NCBI GenBank assembly: GCA_030490835.1
Contig: CM059971.1
Location: forward strand, 49,090,012 to 49,154,011
Length of the DNA: 64,000 bases
Source of the DNA: Annona cherimola
Lineage: Eukaryota > Streptophyta > Magnoliopsida > Magnoliales > Annonaceae
Direction of reading: 5' to 3'
The position numbers and the translations under genes were made by a program. Within the stretch, counting starts at the first letter, position 1. Every line of letters starts with the position of its first letter. This document shows, in pieces, positions 23,774 through 37,100 of the stretch. The notes under the pieces were generated by a model. The model was not told the origin of the DNA, searched no databases, and saw only the letters and a list, made by a program, of their open reading frames with translations.

Positions 23774-26333
23774 GTCATCCGTTATCGTTCGAATGTAAAT
23801 GAAATCAGTGAATAGTTGTTAATTGTTGTTCATTGAAGTTCCTTTTGTCTAATTCGGTTGTTTTCAATCTATTGGAATGCTTTAAAGTTTACTCGTTCTA
23901 GTTACAGTCAAATCAAGTCAATTAGATTGAGTTGTACTCAATTCTAGCTTAGCAAAGTTCATTCTATCAAACTCAATTCATTTGATTCGATTTCAATGCC
24001 TTTAAGGTCATTCCTTGTCGTTCGAATGTAAATGAAATAATGGGACTGTTGTTAATTGTTGTTGATTGAAGTTCCTTTCGTCCAATTCAGTTGTTTTGAA
24101 CCTATTGGAATGCGTTAAATTTTACTCGTTCTCATTACAGTCAAATCAAGTCAATCAGATTGAGTTATACTCAATTCTAATTAATCAAAGTTCATTCTAT
24201 CAAACTCAATTCATTGATTCGATTGGAATGCCTTTAAGGTCATCCGTTATCGTTCGAATGTAAATGAAATCAGTGGATAGTTGTTAATTGTTGTTCATTG
24301 AAGTTCCTTTTGTCTAATTCGGTTGTTTTCAATCTATTGGAATGCTTTAAAGTTTACTCGTTCTAGTTACAGTCAAATCAAGTCAATTAGATTGAGTTGT
24401 ACTCAATTCTAGCTTAGCAAAGTTCATTCTATCAAACTCAATTCATTTGATTCGATTTCAATGCCTTTAAGGTCATTCCTTGTCGTTCGAATGTAAATGA
24501 AATAATGGGACTGTTGTTAATTGTTGTTGATTGAAGTTCCTTTCGTCCAATTCAGTTGTTTTGAACCTATTGGAATGCGTTAAATTTTACTCGTTCTCAT
24601 TACAGTCAAATCAAATCAATTACATTGAGTTATACTCAATTCTAACTAATCAAAGTTCATTCTATCAAAGTCAATTCATTTGATTCGATTCGAATGCCTT
24701 TAAGGTCATCCGTTATCGTTCGAATGTAAATGAAATCAAGGGATAGTTGTTAATTGTGGTTCATTGAAGTTCCTTTTGTCCAATTCAGTTGTTTTCAATC
24801 TATTGGAATGCTTTAAAGTTTACTCGTTCTAGTTACAGTCAAATCAAGTCAATTAGATTGAGTTGTACTCAATTCTAGCTTAGCAAAGTTCATTCTATCA
24901 AACTAAATTCATTTGATTCGATTTCAATGCCTTTAAGGTCATTCCTTGTCGTTCGAATGTAAATGAAATAATGGGACTGTTCTTAATTGTTGTTGATTGA
25001 AGTTCCTTTCGTCCAATTCAGTTGTTTTGAACCTATTGGAATGCGTTAAAGTTTACTCGTTCTCATTACTGACAAATCAAGTCAATTAGATTGAGTTATA
25101 CTCAATTCTAATTAATCAAAGTTCATTCTATCAAACTCAATTCATTTGATTCGATTCGAATGCCTTTAAGGTCATCCGTTATCGTTCGAATGTAAATGAA
25201 ATCAGTGGATAGTTGTTAATTGTTTTTCATTGAAGTTCCTTTTGTCTAATTCGGTTGTTTTCAATCTATTGGAATGCTTTAAAGTTTACTCGTTCTAGTT
25301 ACAGTAAAATCAAGTCAATTAGATTGAGTTGTACTCAATTCTAGCTTAGCAAAGTTCATTCTATCAAACTCAATTCATTTGATTCGATTTCAATGCCTTT
25401 AAGGTCATTCCTTGTCGTTCGAATGTAAATGAAATAATGGGACTGTTCTTAATTGTTGTTGATTGAAGTTCCTTTCGTCCAATTCAGTTGTTTTGAACCT
25501 ATTGGAATGCGTTAAATTTTACTCGTTCTCATTACAGTCAAATCAAGTCAAATAGATTGAGTTATACTCAATTCTAATTAATCAAAGTTCATTCTATCAA
25601 ACTCAATTCATTGATTCGATTGGAATGCCTTTAAGGTCATCCGTTATCGTTCGAATGTAAATGAAATCAATGGATAGTTGTTAATTGTTGTTCATTGAAG
25701 TTCCTTTTGTCCAATTCGGTTGTTTTCAATCTATTGGAATGCTTTAAAGTTTACTCGTTCTAGTTACAGTCAAATCAAGTCAATTAGATTGAGTTGTACT
25801 CAATTCTAGCTTAGCAAAGTTCATTCTATCAAACCCAATTCATTTGATTCGATTTCAATGCCTTTAAGGTCATTCCTTCTCGTTCGAATGTAAATGAAAT
25901 AATGGGACTGTTCTTAATTGTTGTTGATTGAAGTTCCTTTCGTCCAATTCAGTTGTTTTGAACCTATTGGAATGCGATAAATTTTACTCGTTCTCATTAC
26001 AGTCAAATCAAGTCAATCAGATTGAGTTATACTCAATTCTAATTAATCAAAGTTCATTCTATCGAACTCAATTCATTGATTCGATTGGAATGCCTTTAAG
26101 GTCATCCGTTATCGTTCGAATGTAAATGAAATCAAGGGATAGTTGTTAATTGTGGTTCATTGAAGTTCCTTTTGTCCAATTCGGTTGTTTTCAATCTATT
26201 GGAATGCTTTAAAGTTTACTCGTTCTAGTTACAGTCAAATCAAGTCAATTAGATTGAGTTGTACTCAATTCTAGCTTAGCAAAGTTCATTCTATCAAACT
26301 CAATTCATTTGATTCGATTTCAACGCCTTTAAG

Positions 26334-26799
26334 GTCATTCCTTGTCGTTCGAATGTAAATGAAATAATGGGACTGTTCTTAATTGTTGTTGATTGAAGTT
26401 CCTTTCGTCCAATTCAGTTGTTTTGAACCTATTGGAATGCGTTAAAGTTTACTCGTTCTCATTACTGACAAATCAAGTCAATTAGATTGAGTTATACTCA
26501 ATTCTAATTAATCAAAGTTCATTCTATCAAACTCAATTCATTTGATTCGATTTCAATGCCTTTAAGGTCATTCCTTGTCGTTCGAATGTAAATGAAATAA
26601 TGGGACTGTTCTTAATTGTTGTTGATTGAAGTTCCTTTCGTCCAATTCAGTTGTTTTGAACCTATTGGAATGCGTTAAAGTTTACTCGTTCTCATTACTG
26701 ACAAATCAAGTCAATTAGATTGAGTTATACTCAATTCTAATTAATCAAAGTTCATTCTATCAAACTCAATTCATTTGATTCGATTCGAATGCCTTTAAG
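26334..26799. repeat. A/B phase slip: two B monomers in succession
   Basis: B-type monomers start at 26334 and 26567 with no A monomer between them; the next A starts at 26800. Both carry the rare ATTACTGACAAATC variant. Elsewhere in the block alternation is nearly strict, so this marks an exchange out of dimer register. Confidence 0.85.
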
Positions 26800-29700
26800 G
26801 TCATCCGTTATCGTTCGAATGTAAATGAAATCAGTGGATAGTTGTTAATTGTTTTTCATTGAAGTTCCTTTTGTCTAATTCGGTTGTTTTCAATCTATTG
26901 GAATGCTTTAAAGTTTACTCGTTCTAGTTACAGTAAAATCAAGTCAATTAGATTGAGTTGTACTCAATTCTAGCTTAGCAAAGTTCATTCTATCAAACCC
27001 AATTCATTTGATTCGATTTCAATGCCTTTAAGGTCATTCCTTCTCGTTCGAATGTAAATGAAATAATGGGACTGTTCTTAATTGTTGTTGATTGAAGTTC
27101 CTTTCGTCCAATTCAGTTGTTTTGAACCTATTGGAATGCGATAAATTTTACTCGTTCTCATTACAGTCAAATCAAGTCAATCAGATTGAGTTATACTCAA
27201 TTCTAATTAATCAAAGTTCATTCTATCGAACTCAATTCATTGATTCGATTGGAATGCCTTTAAGGTCATCCGTTATCGTTCGAATGTAAATGAAATCAAG
27301 GGATAGTTGTTAATTGTGGTTCATTGAAGTTCCTTTTGTCCAATTCGGTTGTTTTCAATCTATTGGAATGCTTTAAAGTTTACTCGTTCTAGTTACAGTC
27401 AAATCAAGTCAATTAGATTGAGTTGTACTCAATTCTAGCTTAGCAAAGTTCATTCTATCAAACCCAATTCATTTGATTCGATTTCAATGCCTTTAAGGTC
27501 ATTCCTTCTCGTTCGAATGTAAATGAAATAATGGGACTGTTCTTAATTGTTGTTGATTGAAGTTCCTTTCGTCCAATTCAGTTGTTTTGAACCTATTGGA
27601 ATGCGATAAATTTTACTCGTTCTCATTACAGTCAAATCAAGTCAATCAGATTGAGTTATACTCAATTCTAATTAATCAAAGTTCATTCTATCGAACTCAA
27701 TTCATTGATTCGATTGGAATGCCTTTAAGGTCATCCGTTATCGTTCGAATGTAAATGAAATCAAGGGATAGTTGTTAATTGTGGTTCATTGAAGTTCCTT
27801 TTGTCCAATTCGGTTGTTTTCAATCTATTGGAATGCTTTAAAGTTTACTCGTTCTAGTTACAGTCAAATCAAGTCAATTAGATTGAGTTGTACTCAATTC
27901 TAGCTTAGCAAAGTTCATTCTATCAAACTCAATTCATTTGATTCGATTTCAACGCCTTTAAGGTCATTCCTTGTCGTTCGAATGTAAATGAAATAATGGG
28001 ACTGTTCTTAATTGTTGTTGATTGAAGTTCCTTTCGTCCAATTCAGTTGTTTTGAACCTATTGGAATGCGTTAAAGTTTACTCGTTCTCATTACAGTCAA
28101 ATCAAGTCAATGAGATTGAGTTATACTCATTTCTAACTAATCAAAGTTCATTCTATCCAACTCAATTCATTTGATTCGATTCGAATGCCTTTAAGGTCAT
28201 CCGTTATTGTTCGAATGTAAATGAAATCAAGGGATAATTGTTAATTGTGGTTCATTGAAGTTCCTTTTGGCCAATTCAGTTGTTTTCAATCTATTGGAAT
28301 GCTTTAAAGTTTACTCGTTCTAGTTACAGTCAAATCAAGTCAATTAGATTGAGTTGTACTCAATTCTAGCTTAGCAAAGTTCATTCTATCAAACTCAATT
28401 CATTTGATTCGATTTCAATGCCTTTAAGGCCATCCGTTGTCGTTCGAATGTAAATGAAATCAAGAGATTGTTGTTAATTGTTGTTGATTGAAGTTCCTTT
28501 CGTCCAATGCAGTTGTTTTGAACCTATTGGAATGCGTTAAAGTTTACTCGTTCTCATTACAGTCAATTCAAGTCAATTAGATTGAGTTATACTCAATTCT
28601 AACTAATCAAAGTTCATTCTATCAAACTCAATTCATTTGATTCGATTGGAATGCCTTTAAGGTCATCCGTTATCGTTCGAATGTAAATGAAATCAAGGGA
28701 TAGTTGTTAATTGTTGTTGATTGAAGTTCCTTTCGTCCAATTCAGTTGTTTTGAACCTATTGGAATGCGTTAAAGTTTACTCGTTCTCATTACAGACAAA
28801 TCAAGTCAATTAGATTGAGTTATACTCAATTCTAATTAATCAAAGTTCATTCTATCAAACTCAATTCATTTTATTCGATTCGAATGCCTTTAAGGTCATC
28901 CGTTATCGTTCGAATGTAAATGAAATCAGTGGATAGTTGTTAATTGTTGTTCATTGAAGTTCCTTTTGTCTAATTCGGTTGTTTTCAATCTATTGGAATG
29001 CTTTAAAGTTTACTCGTTCTAGTTACAGTCAAATCAAGTCAATTAGATTGAGTTGTACTCAATTCTAGCTTAGCAAAGTTCATTCTATCAAACTCAATTC
29101 ATTTGATTCGATTTCAATGCCTTTAAGGTCATTCCTTGTCGTTCGAATGTAAATGAAATAATGGGACTGTTGTTAATTGTTGTTGATTGAAGTTCCTTTC
29201 GTCCAATTCAGTTGTTTTGAACCTATTGGAATGCGTTAAATTTTACTCGTTCTCATTACTGTTAAATCAAATCAATTACATTGAGTTATACTCAATTCTA
29301 ACTAATCAAAGTTCATTCTATCAAAGTCAATTCATTTGATTCGATTCGAATGCCTTTAAGGTCATCCGTTATCGTTCGAATGTAAATGAAATCAAGGGAT
29401 AGTTGTTAATTGTGGTTCATTGAAGTTCCTTTTGTCCAATTCAGTTGTTTTCAATCTATTGGAATGCTTTAAAGTTTACTCGTTCTAGTTACAGTCAAAT
29501 CAAGTCAATTAGATTGAGTTGTACTCAATTCTAGCTTAGCAAAGTTCATTCTATCAAACTCAATTCATTTGATTCGATTTCAATGCCTTTAAGGTCATTC
29601 CTTGTCGTTCGAATGTAAATGAAATAATGGGACTGTTCTTAAATGTTGTTGATTGAAGTTCATTTCCTCCAATTCAGTTGTTTTGAACCTATTGGAATGC

Positions 29701-29825
29701 GTTAAAGTTTACTCGTTCTCATTACAGTCAAATCAAGTCAATCAGATTGAGTTATACTCAATTCTAATTAATCAAAGTTCATTCTATGGAACTCAATTCA
29801 TTGATTCGATTGAAATGCCTTTAAG

Positions 29826-30756
29826 GTCATCCGTTATCGTTCGAATGTAAATGAAATCAAGGGATAGTTGTTAATTGTGGTTCATTGAAGTTCCTTTTGT
29901 CCAATTCGGTTGTTTTCAATCTATTGGAATGCTTTAAAGTTTACTCGTTCTAGTTACAGTCAAATCAAGTCAATTAGATTGAGTTGTACTCAATTCTAGC
30001 TTAGCAAAGTTCATTCTATCAAACTAAATTCATTTGATTCGATTTCAATGCCTTTAAGGTCATTCCTTGTCGTTCGAATGTAAATGAAATAATGGGACTG
30101 TTCTTAATTGTTGTTGATTGAAGTTCCTTTCGTCCAATTCAGTTGTTTTGAACCTATTGGGATGCGTTAAAGTTTACTCGTTCTCATTACAGACAAATCA
30201 AGTCAATTAGATTGAGTTATACTCAATTCTAATTAATCAAAGTTCATTCTATCAAACTCAATTCATTTGATTCGATTCGAATGCCTTTAAGGTCATCCGT
30301 TATCGTTCGAATGTAAATGATATCAATGGATAGTTGTTAATTGTGGTTCATTGAAGTTCCTTTTGTCCAATTCAGTTGTTTTCAATCTATTGGAATGCTT
30401 TAAAGTTTACTCGTTCTCGTTACAGTCAAATCAAGTCAATTAGATTGAGTTGTACTCAATTCTAGCTTAGCAAAGTTCATTCTATCAAACCCAATTCATT
30501 TGATTCGATTTCAATGCCTTTAAGGTCATTCCTTGTCGTTCGAATGTAAATGAAATAATGGGACTGTTCTTAATTGTTGTTGATTGAAGTTCCTTTCGTC
30601 CAATTCAGTTGTTTTGAACCTATTGGAATGCGTTAAATTTTACTCGTTCTCATTACAGTCAAATCAAGTCAATCAGATTGAGTTATACTCAATTCTAATT
30701 AATCAAAGTTCATTCTATGGAACTCAATTCATTGATTCGATTGGAATGCCTTTAAG
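29826..30756. repeat. A/B tetramer HOR (931 bp), copy 1 of pair
   Basis: The order is A with CAAACTAAATTC, B with GGGATGCG and CAGACAAATC, A with GATATCAATGGATAG and CAAACCCAATTC, then a 232-bp B with CTATGGAACTC. The next unit repeats the same four variants in the same order, so the dimer array has a second level of order. Confidence 0.88.
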
Positions 30757-31687
30757 GTCATCCGTTATCGTTCGAATGTAAATGAAATCAAGGGATAGTT
30801 GTTAATTGTGGTTCATTGAAGTTCCTTTTGTCCAATTCGGTTGTTTTCAATCTATTGGAATGCTTTAAAGTTTACTCGTTCTAGTTACATTCAAATCAAG
30901 TCAATTAGATTGAGTTGTACTCAATTCTAGCTTAGCAAAGTTCATTCTATCAAACTAAATTCATTTGATTCGATTTCAATGCCTTTAAGGTCATTCCTTG
31001 TCGTTCGAATGTAAATGAAATAATGGGACTGTTCTTAATTGTTGTTGATTGAAGTTCCTTTCGTCCAATTCAGTTGTTTTGAACCTATTGGGATGCGTTA
31101 AAGTTTACTCGTTCTCATTACAGACAAATCAAGTCAATTAGATTGAGTTATACTCAATTCTAATTAATCAAAGTTCATTCTATCAAACTTAATTCATTTG
31201 ATTCGATTCGAATGCCTTTAAGGTCATCCGTTATCGTTCGAATGTAAATGATATCAATGGATAGTTGTTAATTGTGGTTCATTGAAGTTCCTTTTGTCCA
31301 ATTCAGTTGTTTTCAATCTATTGGAATGCTTTAAAGTTTACTCGTTCTAGTTACAGTCAAATCAAGTCAATTAGATTGAGTTGTACTCAATTCTAGCTTA
31401 GCAAAGTTCATTCTATCAAACCCAATTCATTTGATTCGATTTCAATGCCTTTAAGGTCATTCCTTGTCGTTCGAATGTAAATGAAATAATGGGACTGTTC
31501 TTAATTGTTGTTGATTGAAGTTCCTTTCGTCCAATTCAGTTGTTTTGAACCTATTGGAATGCGTTAAATTTTACTCGTTCTCATTACAGTCAAATCAAGT
31601 CAATTAGATTGAGTTATACTCAATTCTAATTAATCAAAGTTCATTCTATCAAACTCAATTCATTGATTCGATTGGAATGCCTTTAAG
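30757..31687. repeat. A/B tetramer HOR (931 bp), copy 2 of pair
   Basis: Same four-monomer order as the preceding 931 bp. Small differences include TTACATTCAAATC in the first A, AAACTTAATTC in the first B, and a last B with CAATTAGATTG and CTATCAAACTC in place of CAATCAGATTG and CTATGGAACTC. Confidence 0.87.
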
Positions 31688-32670
31688 GTCATCCGTTATC
31701 GTTCGAATGTAAATGAAATCAAGGGATAGTTGTTAATTGTGGTTCATTGAAGTTCCTTTTGTCCAATTCGGTTGTTTTCAATCTATTGGAATGCTTTAAA
31801 GTTTACTCGTTCTAGTTACAGTCAAATCAAGTCAATTAGATTGAGTTGTACTCAATTCTAGCTTAGCAAAGTTCATTCTATCAAACCCAATTCATTTGAT
31901 TCGATTTCAATGCCTTTAAGGTCATTCCTTGTCGTTCGAATGTATATGAAATAATAGGACTGTTGTTAATTGTTGTTGATTGAAGTTCCTTTCGTCCAAT
32001 TCAGTTGTTTTGAACCTATTGGAATGCGTTAAAGTTTACTCGTTCTCATTACAGTCAAATCAAGTCAATCAGATTGAGTTATACTCAATTCTAATTAATC
32101 AAAGTTCATTCTATGGAACTCAATTCAATGATTCGATTGGAATGCCTTTAAGGTCATCCGTTATCGTTCGAATGTAAATGAAATCAAGGGATAGTTGTTA
32201 ATTGTGGTTCATTGAAGTTCCTTTTGTCCAATTCGGTTGTTTTCAATTTATTGGAATGCTTTAAAGTTTACTCGTTCTAGTTACAGTCAAATCAAGTCAA
32301 TTAGATTGAGTTGTACTCAATTCTAGCTTAGCAAAGTTCATTCTATCAAACTCAATTCATTTGATTCGATTTCAATGCCTTTAAGGTCATTCCTTGTCGT
32401 TCGAATGTAAATGAAATAATGGGACTGTTCTTAATTGTTGTTGATTGAAGTTCCTTTCGTCCAATTCAGTTGTTTTGAACCTATTGGAATGCGTTAAAGT
32501 TTACTCGTTCTCATTACAGTCAAATCAAGTCAATGAGATTGAGTTATACTCAATTCTAATTAATCAAAGTTCATTCTATCAAACTCAATTCATTTGATTC
32601 GATTCGAATGCCTTTAAGGTCATCCGTTATCGTTCGAATGTAAATGAAATCAAGGGATAGTTGTTAATTG

Positions 32671-34177
32671 TTGTTCATTCAAGTTCCTATCGTCCCATTA
32701 AGTTGTTTTGAATCTACTGGAATGCGTTAAAAGTTTACTCATTCCACTTACAGTTAAATTAAGTCAATTAGATTTAGTTGTACTCAATTCCAGCTAATCA
32801 AAGTTCATTTTATCAAACTCAATTCATTTGATTCGATTTGAATGCCTTTAAGGTCATTCCTTGTCGTTCGAATATAAATGAAATAAAGGGATTGTTATTA
32901 ATTGTTGTTCATTGAAGTTTCTTTCATCCGATTCAGTTGTATTGAATCTTTTGGAATGCGTTAAAGTTTACTCGTTCTCATTACAGTCAAATCAAGTCAA
33001 TCAGATTGAGTTATACTCAATTCTAACTAATCAAAGTTCATTCTATCAAACTTAATTCATTTGATTCGATTTGAATGCCTTTAAGGTCATCCGTTGTCGT
33101 TCGAATGTAAATGAAATAAAGGGATTGTTGTTAATTGTTGTTCATTCAAGTTCCTATCGTCCCATTCAGTTGTTTTGAATCTACTGGAATGCGTTAAAAG
33201 TTTACTCATTCCACTTACAGTCAAATTAAGTCAATTAGATTTAGTTGTACTCAATTCCAGCTAATCAAAGTTCATTTTATCAAACTCAATTCATTTAATT
33301 TGATTTCAATGCCTTTAAGGTCATTCCTTGTCGTTCGAATGTAAATGAAATAAAGGGATTGTTGTTAATTGTTGTTCATTGAAGTTCCTTTCGTCTAATT
33401 CAGTTGTTTTGAATCTACTGGAATGCGTTAAAGTTTACTCGTTCTAGTTACAGTCAAATCAAGTCAATTAGATTGAGTTATACTCAATTCTAATTAATCA
33501 AAGTTCATTCTTTCAAACTCAATTCATTTGATTCGATTGGAATGCCTTTAAGGTCATCCGTTGTCGTTCGAATGTAAATGAAATCAAGGGATAGTTGTTA
33601 ATTGTGGTTCATTGAAGTTTCTTTTGTCCAATTCAGTTGCTTTGAACCTATTGAAATGCGTTAAAGTTTACTCGTTCTCATTACAGTCAAATCAAGTCAA
33701 ATCAAATTGAGTTATACTCAATTCTAACTAATCAAAGTTCATGCTATCAAACTCAATTCATTTTATTCGATTTGAATGCCTTTAAGGTCATCCGTTGTCG
33801 TTCGAATATAAATGAAATAAAGGGATTGTTGTTAATTATTTTTCATTGAAGTTCCTTTCGTCTAATTCAGTTGTTTTGAATCTTTTGGAATGCGTTAAAT
33901 TTTACTCGTTCTCATTACAGTCAAATCAATTCAATTAGATTGCGTTGTATTCAAATCAAGCTAATCAAAGTTCATTCTATCAAACTCAATTCATTTGATT
34001 CGATATCAATGCCTTTATGGTCATTCCTTGTCGTTCGAATGTAAATGAAATAAAGAGATTGTTGTTAATTGTTGTTGATTGAAGTTCCTTTCATCCGATT
34101 CGGTTGTATTGAATCTTTTGGAATGCGTTTAAGTTTACTCGTTCTCATTACAGTCAAATGAAGTCAATCAGATTGAG
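32671..34177. repeat. Chimeric return to the 12-mer/7-mer type
   Basis: At about 32,655-32,685 an A monomer (GGGATAGTTG) runs directly into TTCATTCAAGTTCCTATCG, a monomer type last seen near 20,800. The following monomers match 16,550-17,560 in order. A second joint lies near 33,890: the TTAATTATTTTTCATTG monomer passes straight into GTTAAATTTTACTCG and GCGTTGTATTC (33942), skipping the monomers that separate them at 17,540-18,806. Both are recombination joints inside the repeat. Confidence 0.85.
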
Positions 34178-37100
34178 TCTCAATTCTAACTAATCAAAGT
34201 TCATTCTATCAAACTCAATTCATTTGATTCGATTTGAATGCCTTTAAGGTCATCCGTTGTCGTTCGAATATAAATGAAATAAAGGTTTGTTGTTAATTGT
34301 TGTTCATTGAAGTTCCTCTCGTCCCATTCAGTTGTTTTGAATCTACTGGAATGCGTTAAAGTTTACTCGTTCTACTTACAGTCAAATCAAGTCAATTAGA
34401 TTGAGTTGTACTCAATTCTAGATAATCAAAGTTCATTCTATGAAACTCAATTCATTTGATTCGATTTGAATGCCTTTAAGGTCATTCCTTGTCGTTCGAA
34501 TATAAATGAAATAAAGGGATTGTTGTTAATTGTTGTTCATTGAAGTTTCTTTCATCCGATTCAGTTGTATTGAATCTTTTGGAATGCGTTAAAGTTTACT
34601 CGTTCTCATTACAGTCAAATCAAGTCAATCAGATTGAGTTATACTCAATTCTAACTAATCAAAGTTCATTCTATCAAACTTAATTCATTTGATTCGATTT
34701 GAATGCCTTTAAGGTCATCCGTTGTCGTTCGAATGTAAATGAAATAAAGGGATTGTTGTTAATTGTTGTTCATTCAAGTTCCTATCGTCCCATTCAGTTG
34801 TTTTGAATCTACTGGAATGCGTTAAAAGTTTACTCATTCCACTTACAGTCAAATTAAGTCAATTAGATTTAGTTGTACTCAATTCCAGCTAATCAAAGTT
34901 CATTTTATCAAACTCAATTCATTTAATTTGATTTCAATGCCTTTAAGGTCATTCCTTGTCGTTCGAATGTAAATGAAATAAAGGGATTGTTGTTAATTGT
35001 TGTTCATTGAAGTTCCTTTCGTCTAATTCAGTTGTTTTGAATCTACTGGAATGCGTTAAAGTTTACTCGTTCTAGTTACAGTCAAATCAAGTCAATTAGA
35101 TTGAGTTATACTCAATTCTAATTAATCAAAGTTCATTCTTTCAAACTCAATTCATTTGATTCGATTGGAATGCCTTTAAGGTCATCCGTTGTCGTTCGAA
35201 TGTAAATGAAATCAAGGGATAGTTGTTAATTGTGGTTCATTGAAGTTTCTTTTGTCCAATTCAGTTGTTTTGAACCTATTGAAATGCGTTAAAGTTTACT
35301 CGTTCTCATTACAGTCAAATCAAGTCAAATCAAATTGAGTTATACTCAATTCTAACTAATCAAAGTTCATTCTATAAAACTCAATTCATTTGATTCGATT
35401 TGAATGCCTTTAAGGGCATCCGTTGTCGTTAGAATGTAAATGAAATCAAGGGATTGTTGTTAATTGTTGTTGACTGAAGTTCCTTTCGTCCAATTCAGTT
35501 GTTTTGAATCTTTTGGAATGCGTTAAATTTTACTCGTTCTCATTACAGTCAAATCAATTCAATTAGATTGCGTTGTATTCAAATCAAGCTAATCAAAGTT
35601 CATTCTATCAAACTCAATTCATTTGATTCGATATCAATGCCTTTATGGTCATTCCTTGTCGTTCGAATGTAAATGAAATAAAGAGATTGTTGTTAATTGT
35701 TGTTGATTGAAGTTCCTTTCATCCGATTCGGTTGTATTGAATCTTTTGGAATGCGTTTAAGTTTACTCGTTCTCATTACAGTCAAATGAAGTCAATCAGA
35801 TTGAGTCTCAATTCTAACTAATCAAAGTTCATTCTATCAAACTCAATTCATTTGATTCGATTTGAATGCCTTTAAGGTCATCCGTTGTCGTTCGAATATA
35901 AATGAAATAAAGGTTTGTTGTTAATTGTTGTTCATTGAAGTTCCTCTCGTCCCATTCAGTTGTTTTGAATCTACTGGAATGCGTTAAAGTTTACTCGTTC
36001 TACTTACAGTCAAATCAAGTCAATTAGATTGAGTTGTACTCAATTCTAGATAATCAAAGTTCATTCTATGAAACTCAATTCATTTGATTCGATTTGAATG
36101 CCTTTAAGGTCATTCCTTGTCGTTCGAATATAAATGAAATAAAGGGATTGTTGTTAATTGTTGTTCATTGAAGTTTCTTTCATCCGATTCAGTTGTATTG
36201 AATCTTTTGGAATGCGTTAAAGTTTACTCGTTCTCATTACAGTCAAATCAAGTCAATCAGATTGAGTTATACTCAATTCTAACTAATCAAAGTTCATTCT
36301 ATCAAACTTAATTCATTTGATTCGATTTGAATGCCTTTAAGGTCATCCGTTGTCGTTCGAATGTAAATGAAATAAAGGGATTGTTGTTAATTGTTGTTCA
36401 TTCAAGTTCCTATCGTCCCATTCAGTTGTTTTGAATCTACTGGAATGCGTTAAAAGTTTACTCATTCCACTTACAGTCAAATTAAGTCAATTAGATTTAG
36501 TTGTACTCAATTCCAGCTAATCAAAGTTCATTTTATCAAACTCAATTCATTTAATTTGATTTCAATGCCTTTAAGGTCATTCCTTGTCGTTCGAATGTAA
36601 ATGAAATAAAGGGATTGTTGTTAATTGTTGTTCATTGAAGTTCCTTTCGTCTAATTCAGTTGTTTTGAATCTACTGGAATGCGTTAAAGTTTACTCGTTC
36701 TAGTTACAGTCAAATCAAGTCAATTAGATTGAGTTATACTCAATTCTAATTAATCAAAGTTCATTCTTTCAAACTCAATTCATTTGATTCGATTGGAATG
36801 CCTTTAAGGTCATCCGTTGTCGTTCGAATGTAAATGAAATCAAGGGATAGTTGTTAATTGTGGTTCATTGAAGTTTCTTTTGTCCAATTCAGTTGTTTTG
36901 AACCTATTGAAATGCGTTAAAGTTTACTCGTTCTCATTACAGTCAAATCAAGTCAAATCAAATTGAGTTATACTCAATTCTAACTAATCAAAGTTCATGC
37001 TATCAAACTCAATTCATTTTATTCGATTTGAATGCCTTTAAGGTCATCCGTTGTCGTTCGAATATAAATGAAATAAAGGGATTGTTGTTAATTATTTTTC

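Larger units (their letters stand above)
23774..32670. repeat. Alternating A/B dimer array, first block
   Basis: Two monomer types alternate. Type A carries ATCCGTTATCG, GGGATAGTTG, TTGTTTTCAATC, TTCTAGTTACAG and TAGCTTAGCAAAG. Type B carries ATTCCTTGTCG, AATAATGGGACTG, TTGTTTTGAACC, TTCTCATTAC and TCTAATTAATC. A starts at 23774, 24239 and 24705 and B starts at 24007 and 24472 show the 465-466 bp period. B monomers come in a 233-bp form ending GATTCGATTCGAATG and a 232-bp form ending ATTGATTCGATTGG, which accounts for the two dimer lengths. A third type, with AAGAGATTG and CCAATGCAG, interrupts near 28,429. Confidence 0.92.
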
